NCBI GenBank assembly: GCA_035656495.1
Contig: DASRSL010000106.1
Location: 1-11,905 of the forward strand
Origin: Roseiarcus sp035656495
Lineage (GTDB): Bacteria; Pseudomonadota; Alphaproteobacteria; Rhizobiales; Beijerinckiaceae
Length of the DNA: 11,905 nucleotides
Direction: 5' to 3'
Shown here in pieces: positions 8,307 to 11,905 of this stretch. A program made the translations under genes and the position numbers. Under the pieces are notes generated by a model, which ran no database searches, was not told the DNA's origin, and was given only the letters and a program-made list of their open reading frames with translations. How positions within the stretch are numbered: position 1 is the stretch's first letter; each line of letters opens with the position of its first letter.

Positions 8307-9149
8307 TCAAAACAGCTTCAGCGCGCGGAAGCTCGCATGTCCGTCCCTTCCGACGATGATGTGGTCGTGCACCGTGACGCCGAGCGGCTTTGCAATCGTC
8401 ACGATTTCTCGGGTCATCGCAACGTCCTGGGCCGACGGCGAAGGATCGCCGGACGGGTGGTTGTGGACCAGCACGATCGCCGTCGCCGACAGTTCGAGGG
8501 CGCGGCGGATCACCTCGCGCGGATAGACGGGTGTGTGGTCGACGGTGCCGGATCCCTGCACTTCGTCGGCGATGAGCCCGTTCTTCTTGTCGAGAAACAG
8601 GATGCGAAAAATCTCGCGGCTCTCGAAGGCCATCGACGTGCGGCAATAGTCGACGACCTCGCTCCAGGACCCCATCGGCAGGCGCTTCTTCACCGCGCCT
8701 TTGGCGAAACGCTGCGCCGCAGCCTCGACGATCTTGCAGGCGGCGATCGCGTTCTCGGTCATGCCGTCGACTTCCTTCAGTCTCTGCGGCTCCGCCGCGA
8801 TCGCCTCGGCGAAAGACCCGAAGCGGTCGATCAGCGCCTTGGCGAGCGGCTTCACGTCGATGCGGGGTATCGCGAAGAGAACCATTTCGAGGAGTTCGTA
8901 ATCCGCCAGCGCCGCGGCGCCGGCTTCGAGCAGGCGCGTCCTCAACCGTTCCCGATGCCCGTGATAGTGCGGCTTGTCGCCCTCCTCGGGCGCAGGCGCA
9001 GGCGTGGCGGGGGCCGAGATTCCCACTCGGGCCCCCCGTTCGGGCCCGCCGATTTCGCGCAGCTCGGCTGCGCGCGGCCGACCGCGCCCAGATCGAGGCT
9101 TTGGCTCGTTCTCGCGCGTTTCTCGGACCACCGCGTTTCCCAGGCGCAT
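8307..9149 (-). CDS. radC: RadC-family JAB/MPN-domain protein, start uncertain
   Basis: This RadC (UPF0758) protein has an N-terminal helix-hairpin-helix-like region (about 60-150, beginning PHYHGHRERLR) and a C-terminal metalloprotease-like MPN domain with HNHPSGDPSPSAQD at about 229-242 (H229, H231, D242). RadC was once linked to DNA repair; its biochemical role is unresolved, and copies near mobile DNA are common. The conserved protein starts around residue 58. The first 30 or so residues of the frame from ATG 9149 are encoded by a dispersed repeat also found near 11760, so they are probably not native. A GTG at about codon 42 is a possible alternative start; no in-frame ATG lies between residue 1 and the domain. 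hicB lies 108 bases downstream on the same strand. Confidence 0.87.
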   Translation of the reverse strand: MRLGNAVVRETRENEPKPRSGRGRPRAAELREIGGPERGARVGISAPATPAPAPEEGDKPHYHGHRERLRTRLLEAGAAALADYELLEMVLFAIPRIDVKPLAKALIDRFGSFAEAIAAEPQRLKEVDGMTENAIAACKIVEAAAQRFAKGAVKKRLPMGSWSEVVDYCRTSMAFESREIFRILFLDKKNGLIADEVQGSGTVDHTPVYPREVIRRALELSATAIVLVHNHPSGDPSPSAQDVAMTREIVTIAKPLGVTVHDHIIVGRDGHASFRALKLF

Positions 9150-9223
9150 TCAAAAGGGCGTGGAACTGCGCTCAAGCTGTATGATCGGCTTCGGCGCGCC
9201 GATCAAGGCCGGTGATTTCCGGC
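9057..9223. repeat. Dispersed repeat, copy A (hairpin-bounded, overlaps 5' end of radC)
   Basis: This stretch recurs in the same orientation at 11760-11905. Both copies begin with the perfect palindrome GCGCAGC-TCG-GCTGCGC (9057-9073 here) and share long near-identical blocks, for example GGCTTTGGCTCGTTCT, GCGCGTTTCTCGGACCACCG and GATCGGCTTCGGCGCGCCGA. Copy A has about 20 extra bases around 9145-9170. No transposase is encoded, so it may be a non-autonomous or REP-like element, or the leftover edge of a larger duplicated segment. Confidence 0.72.
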
Positions 9224-9384
9224 TGGTCAAAATGGAGGAATGTCCCTGAAGGGCGGATACCGCCCCTACGGTCGTCGCCAGTGGAACGCCCGCAATCGAC
9301 CCGTTGCTGTCCTTCAGGAGCGGCCGTATGAACGGGCGCGAAGCGCGAAAAAGCGGTCCTCGGCTGAAGGCGTGGGTCGCGTGT

Positions 9385-9504
9385 GACTCCTTACGCGGCC
9401 TCGACGAGCGTGACGGTGTCGGTCTGCACCTTTTCCCATTCCTGAAGGATGAAACCCTGCTGCTCCATATACGTGCGGATCCGCGAAGCGCTCCAGCCCA
9501 GAAC
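9385..9504. repeat. Direct repeat arm L (copy of the phosphatase gene 3' end)
   Basis: This matches 10186-10305 over 120 bases in the same orientation with no gaps and, by my hand count, 11 mismatches (about 91% identity). Recombination between the arms would remove about 800 bp containing the 9600-9983 gene and leave the phosphatase frame whole. Confidence 0.85.
9391..9504 (-). pseudogene. Displaced C-terminal fragment of an HAD phosphatase gene
   Basis: The minus strand encodes 37 residues, VLGWSASRIRTYMEQQGF... ending VEAA-stop, which align without gaps to the last 37 residues of the intact phosphatase at 10192-10995 and differ at five positions. The similarity begins abruptly at 9504 and stops about 6 bases past the stop codon. 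The upstream reading frame is unrelated, so no complete gene exists. It forms one arm of the 120-bp direct repeat 9385-9504 / 10186-10305. Confidence 0.88.
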
Positions 9505-9599
9505 TCCGCGTTCTGGACTCTCACGAAGGTCGGCAAACGAACCTTCCCGTTTCGAATGTCGGGCCCTGAACCACGCTCATGATGACGACCGATGCGTCG

Positions 9600-9983
9600 T
9601 CAATCCGCGCCAATCCAGCGCGCCGCCACTTCCGCAGTGTCCTCAGGGCGGGTGTTGAATGCGATGGCGGCTTGGGGCGCGCCCTGGTGAACGGTGTTCA
9701 CGACCCTCTCGAAGAACGGGAGGCTCTTGGGCGGTAGGCGCAGGCCACCCCCGATCACGACGCAATCGTAGGCCGCCTTCGCCAACTGCGCAGCCAGCAT
9801 CGCGATGCCGCTGTCGTCGGGGGCGATCATGCAGATGTCGCCCTTCCAGCCGCGGTCGGTCATCGTCGCCTCGGCGATCCTGATGCCTTCGTTGATCTTG
9901 ACGGCGTCGAACCCCGGCGGCAGGGATGGATCGGAAAAGTCGACGGTTTCGGGCTGCTGCCCGACAAACAATACGCGCGTCAT
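9600..9983 (-). CDS. Conserved hypothetical protein (127 aa)
   Basis: I do not assign a function. The protein starts MTRVLFVGQQPETVDFSDPS and looks like a small alpha/beta Rossmann-type fold: a first strand TRVLFVG, a second strand GDICMIAP near 48-55, then DCVVIGGGLRLPP at about 73-85 and AAIAFNTRPEDTAEVAARW at about 105-123. The glycine-rich IGGG turn suggests a nucleotide- or phosphate-binding loop, which is inference only. I recall similar hypothetical proteins in alphaproteobacteria. ATG 9983 is chosen because the protein-like sequence begins there; the upstream extension to 10124 is Arg-rich and low in protein character, and the ribosome site is weak. It sits between the two arms of a 120-bp direct repeat and could be cargo of a past insertion. 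Confidence 0.77.
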   Translation of the reverse strand: MTRVLFVGQQPETVDFSDPSLPPGFDAVKINEGIRIAEATMTDRGWKGDICMIAPDDSGIAMLAAQLAKAAYDCVVIGGGLRLPPKSLPFFERVVNTVHQGAPQAAIAFNTRPEDTAEVAARWIGAD

Positions 9984-10185
9984 GATCAGGCTTCGTTGTG
10001 GTTTGGAAGTGTTGCCGGGCGGGGGCCGGCGGGTGCGGCGTCGAGCTGGCTCGAGAGGAACGCGCCGATGGCGTCCAGCGATCGCTCGGCGGCTTTGAGA
10101 AGGCGTGACTCTCGGCCGCGCCAATTCGCGGCTGCGCCAATTCTATGTGAGGGATAGCGGCGTCGCCGCGTATCGGCGCGCCTGC

Positions 10186-10305
10186 GACTCCTCACGCGGC
10201 CTCGACGATCGTGACGGTGTCGGTCTGCACCTTATCCCATTCCTGAAGGTTGAAGCCCTGCTGCTCCATGTACATGCGGATGCGCGAAGGGCTCCAGCCG
10301 AGGAC
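10186..10305. repeat. Direct repeat arm R (3' end of the intact phosphatase gene)
   Basis: This is the second arm of the 120-bp repeat. It covers the last 37 codons, the stop codon (10192-10194) and 6 further bases of the intact phosphatase gene. Confidence 0.85.
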
Positions 10306-10995
10306 GTCTTCCATGATGGGAATGAGGATGCTGAGCGCATTGTCGCTCAGAACGGTCCGCTTGGCGATCTTCGTGAGATACTTGTTCTCGGAGACGGCAA
10401 TCGTCAGGCCTTCGAGGCGGTTGACGTGCAGCATGACGTGGACGTCAGAACTGCCGTCCCCGACATAGACGATGCGGTGTTGGCTGATTGCGAATTTCTC
10501 CCTCAGATGGTCGAGGATTGCGACCTTGCCGTATCCGGCTCGCAAGCATTCTACGTCGCAGATTTCGCCGTGCTGGTTATAGGCGAGCCTGCTCGCGAAG
10601 ATGTTGTCCGGCGCTATGATGCCTTCGAGGGCCGATTCCACGATTTCTTGAGGTCCCGCGGAAACGACGTAGGGCGTGAACTGGTGCCCTTCGAGTTTGC
10701 CAAGAAGTTCAACGAGCAGCGCAATGTTCGGCTTGAGTCGCACCTTCTTTCCAGCCGACCTTAGGTCGTCCGCCCGGATCCTTCGGAAATCCGGATCATG
10801 GACGAGCAGATATGCAAGCTCACCGCCCTGCTGAACAAGATGCTTCTTCGCGACGTTCGTGACCTTCTCATGAAAGTTGGGAATCCCAAGCGCTTCGCTT
10901 AGAACATGGCCAGAGTCTTGGAAGCTGAGGGTCTGGTCGAAGTCGCTGAGGAATAAGAATTCCTTGGTCGAATTGGGTTTATCGATGAAATCCAT
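10192..10995 (-). CDS. HAD-superfamily phosphatase, phosphoserine phosphatase-like
   Basis: This 267-aa soluble hydrolase shows all four HAD motifs: I, DFDQTLS at 18-24 (nucleophile D18, acid D20); II, VVSAG at about 110-114 with S112; III, K157 in GYGKV; IV, GDGSSD at 179-184. The helical insert after motif I fits the C1-cap (phosphoserine phosphatase-like) class. The substrate is unknown and no serine-pathway neighbour is present. ATG 10995 is fixed by a GGAGG ribosome site (minus strand, 11002-11006, 6 bases away); an upstream in-frame extension is not protein-like. The small DUF1127 gene ends 94 bases upstream on the same strand and may share its promoter. Coding is visibly less GC-rich than the left half of the window, hinting at separate origin. 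Its last 120 bp are duplicated at 9385-9504. Confidence 0.87.
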   Translation of the reverse strand: MDFIDKPNSTKEFLFLSDFDQTLSFQDSGHVLSEALGIPNFHEKVTNVAKKHLVQQGGELAYLLVHDPDFRRIRADDLRSAGKKVRLKPNIALLVELLGKLEGHQFTPYVVSAGPQEIVESALEGIIAPDNIFASRLAYNQHGEICDVECLRAGYGKVAILDHLREKFAISQHRIVYVGDGSSDVHVMLHVNRLEGLTIAVSENKYLTKIAKRTVLSDNALSILIPIMEDVLGWSPSRIRMYMEQQGFNLQEWDKVQTDTVTIVEAA

Positions 10996-11089
10996 GTTTC
11001 GCCTCCGATGTTGGTGGCAAGTCACTCGTGTAGTTTTTGTTTGCGCATTACAACGATTGCTGCGCTGCAAAATCAAGCGAAATCTAAGA

Positions 11090-11260
11090 TCAGGCCGCGG
11101 CTTCAGCCGCGAGCGTGTGGCGCACGATATGTTCGATGTCGTTGCGACCGACGCCTATGTCATCGAGCTTTCGGTCCGAGAGCTGCGAGAGTTCCCGCAC
11201 AGTCTCGCGATAGCGCTGCCAATCGGCGAGCTTCTGGTAAATTGTCTTGAACGACGCCAT
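11090..11260 (-). CDS. Small DUF1127 (YjiS-like) protein
   Basis: This 56-aa protein reads MASFKTIYQKLADWQRYR, then ETVRELSQLSDRKLDDIGV and GRNDIEHIVR. The block R-x-T-x-R-E-L-x-x-L-S-D-R-x-L-x-D-I-G-x-x-R-x-D-I is the DUF1127 signature. Such proteins are short, basic, helical and abundant in alphaproteobacteria; some are linked to RNA handling, motility or nutrient stress, but a role here is not established. The start is firm: a near-perfect AAAGGAGG ribosome site (minus strand, 11266-11273) lies 5 bases before ATG 11260. It precedes the HAD phosphatase on the same strand. Confidence 0.92.
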   Translation of the reverse strand: MASFKTIYQKLADWQRYRETVRELSQLSDRKLDDIGVGRNDIEHIVRHTLAAEAAA

Positions 11261-11612
11261 TTAGGCCTCCTTTCGCAGTCGAGATAGCCTCTCTCTGCTG
11301 CGCCGCAACATAACGCTTGGCGGGGGCTCTCTGGTAGCCCACGATCATGATGCCAGATATGCTTCTTGCGCATGCATAAATGCGAGGCGACCCGTCATTT
11401 GATCTCTCTCTCCGGGACACTGTTGCTATTTTTCAGCAATTTAGCCGAAGATGCTAATTGTTACAATGATCTTAGTTATGTTGTGAGATCATGGATCAGT
11501 TATGGTGCGACGCACAATCTTTGCGGAGGATGCGTACACGCGAACTCGTGGCGGCTGATCCGGCCCATGCATTTTGAAGGGTTTCGATGCGAGCAAGGTT
11601 GCGCAGCGTCGG
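11261..11612. other. AT-richer intergenic region upstream of the DUF1127 gene
   Basis: No gene is supported here. The part from about 11390 to 11500 is markedly AT-rich compared with the rest of the window and probably holds the minus-strand promoter for the DUF1127-phosphatase pair. The part from 11500 to 11612 is the non-homologous read-through tail of the terminase fragment. Confidence 0.55.
11423..11466 (-). promoter_or_regulatory. Candidate sigma70-type promoter with an overlapping inverted repeat
   Basis: On the minus strand TTGTAA (11461-11466) and TAAATT (11438-11443) are spaced by 17 bases and point at the DUF1127 gene. Just past the -10 box lies the inverted repeat TTGCT-N7-AGCAA (11423-11439), in a typical operator position. 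The leader to the ATG would be about 170 bases. Visual match only. Confidence 0.35.
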
Positions 11613-11756
11613 CATGACGTGGCCGACGAGATCGTCCTCGTGCAGCCGCTGCATGACGATGACGATCGCGCCCTTTTCCTTGTTGTTGAGCCGCGGATAG
11701 AGCGTGCCGCCGAACCAGTCGTTGACCGCGCGACGCTGGCTCTCCGACATCGCCTC
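11613..11756 (-). pseudogene. Phage terminase large-subunit fragment
   Basis: About 48 codons, EAMSESQRRAVNDWFGGTLY then GAIVIVMQRLHEDDLVGHV, match the part of TerL that follows the ATPase Walker B strand in phage-type large terminases (TIGR01630-like). Full proteins are around 450-550 aa. The upstream portion is replaced by dispersed repeat copy B, whose hairpin begins at 11760, and after HV(M) the frame turns into unrelated residues up to a stop near 11496. Neither Walker A nor the nuclease domain is present, so it is a dead prophage relic. Confidence 0.72.
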
Positions 11757-11759
11757 CTG

Positions 11760-11905
11760 GCGCAGCTCGGCTGCGCGGCTCGCCGCGCGCAGTTTGAGGC
11801 TTTGGCTCGTTCTGGCGCGTTTCTCGGACCACCGCGTTCCTTGGGCGCGTGCGCTTGAGCTGTATGATCGGCTTCGGCGCGCCGATCAAGCCGGTGATTT
11901 CCGGC
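11760..11905. repeat. Dispersed repeat, copy B (runs off the window edge)
   Basis: This matches 9057-9223 in the same orientation, starting with the same GCGCAGC-TCG-GCTGCGC palindrome (11760-11776). It lacks about 20 bases present in copy A and has small differences near 11777-11795. The match is still running at the last base of the window, so its true right end is unknown. Confidence 0.72.

Larger units (their letters stand above)
9150..9599. other. Gene-free stretch between radC and the 9600-9983 gene
   Basis: This interval holds no intact gene I can support. It contains the rest of repeat copy A (to 9223), a small perfect hairpin GGGCGG-ATA-CCGCCC (9251-9265) just after a GGAGGAATG stretch, and the displaced 3' fragment of the phosphatase gene (9391-9504). 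A plus-strand frame of about 47 codons opens at ATG 9240 behind GGAGG, but its Arg-rich peptide matches nothing I recognise. On the minus strand the frame continues upstream of the phosphatase fragment without resembling the phosphatase. Confidence 0.5.

Noticed and set aside
9240..9383. Plus-strand frame of about 47 codons behind GGAGG
   Set aside because: The ribosome-site match is good, but the peptide is Arg-rich with no recognisable fold and lies within repeat-derived sequence; too weak to call a gene.
9986..10195. 69-codon minus-strand frame (WRGRESRLLKAAERSLDAIG part) between the phosphatase and the 9600-9983 gene
   Set aside because: Part of it reads like a helical protein tail, but there is no ribosome site, the rest is Arg-rich, and I recognise no family.
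11366..11617. Plus-strand 83-codon frame with Cys-rich end
   Set aside because: It runs through the AT-rich promoter region and antisense to the terminase fragment, with no ribosome site or family match.

Overview
The window looks like chromosomal DNA of a GC-rich alphaproteobacterium, probably a member of the Hyphomicrobiales. This is inferred from codon use, the cox/XdhC-type genes, the CHASE2 cyclase and the DUF1127 protein; the genus is not settled. It splits into an orderly plus-strand operon on the left and a looser minus-strand region on the right that is full of gene fragments and repeats.

Left part (331-5528, plus strand): an accessory gene set for a molybdenum hydroxylase of the CO dehydrogenase / xanthine dehydrogenase family. 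It holds a MoxR-type AAA+ ATPase (CoxD-like), a 26-codon remnant of an SRPBCC-domain gene, a VWA-domain protein (CoxE-like), an XdhC-type protein split into two overlapping genes (TGATG), a molybdopterin-binding protein (ATGA overlap) and a MocA-type cytidylyltransferase. Together they could make the cytosine-dinucleotide form of the molybdenum cofactor, protect and deliver it, and remodel the apo-enzyme for cofactor maturation. No catalytic subunit is in the window, and about 300 gene-free bases precede coxD. The last two genes resemble the halves of one fused protein known in relatives and are separated by a pair of perfect palindromes.

Middle (5561-9149, minus strand): a CHASE2-sensor class III adenylate cyclase converges on the operon. 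Upstream of it lie a truncated hicA toxin remnant, an intact short hicB antitoxin and radC. The annotated N-terminus of RadC is encoded by a dispersed repeat.

Right part (9150-11905, mostly minus strand): a conserved hypothetical protein (9600-9983), an HAD-family phosphatase preceded by a small DUF1127 gene, and a terminase large-subunit fragment. A 120-bp direct repeat copies the 3' end of the phosphatase gene and brackets the hypothetical gene. A second repeat, about 150 bp with a hairpin at one edge, abuts both radC and the terminase fragment. The region reads as a scarred insertion hot spot with prophage residue. I found no CRISPR array, tRNA, rRNA, complete transposase or integrase.
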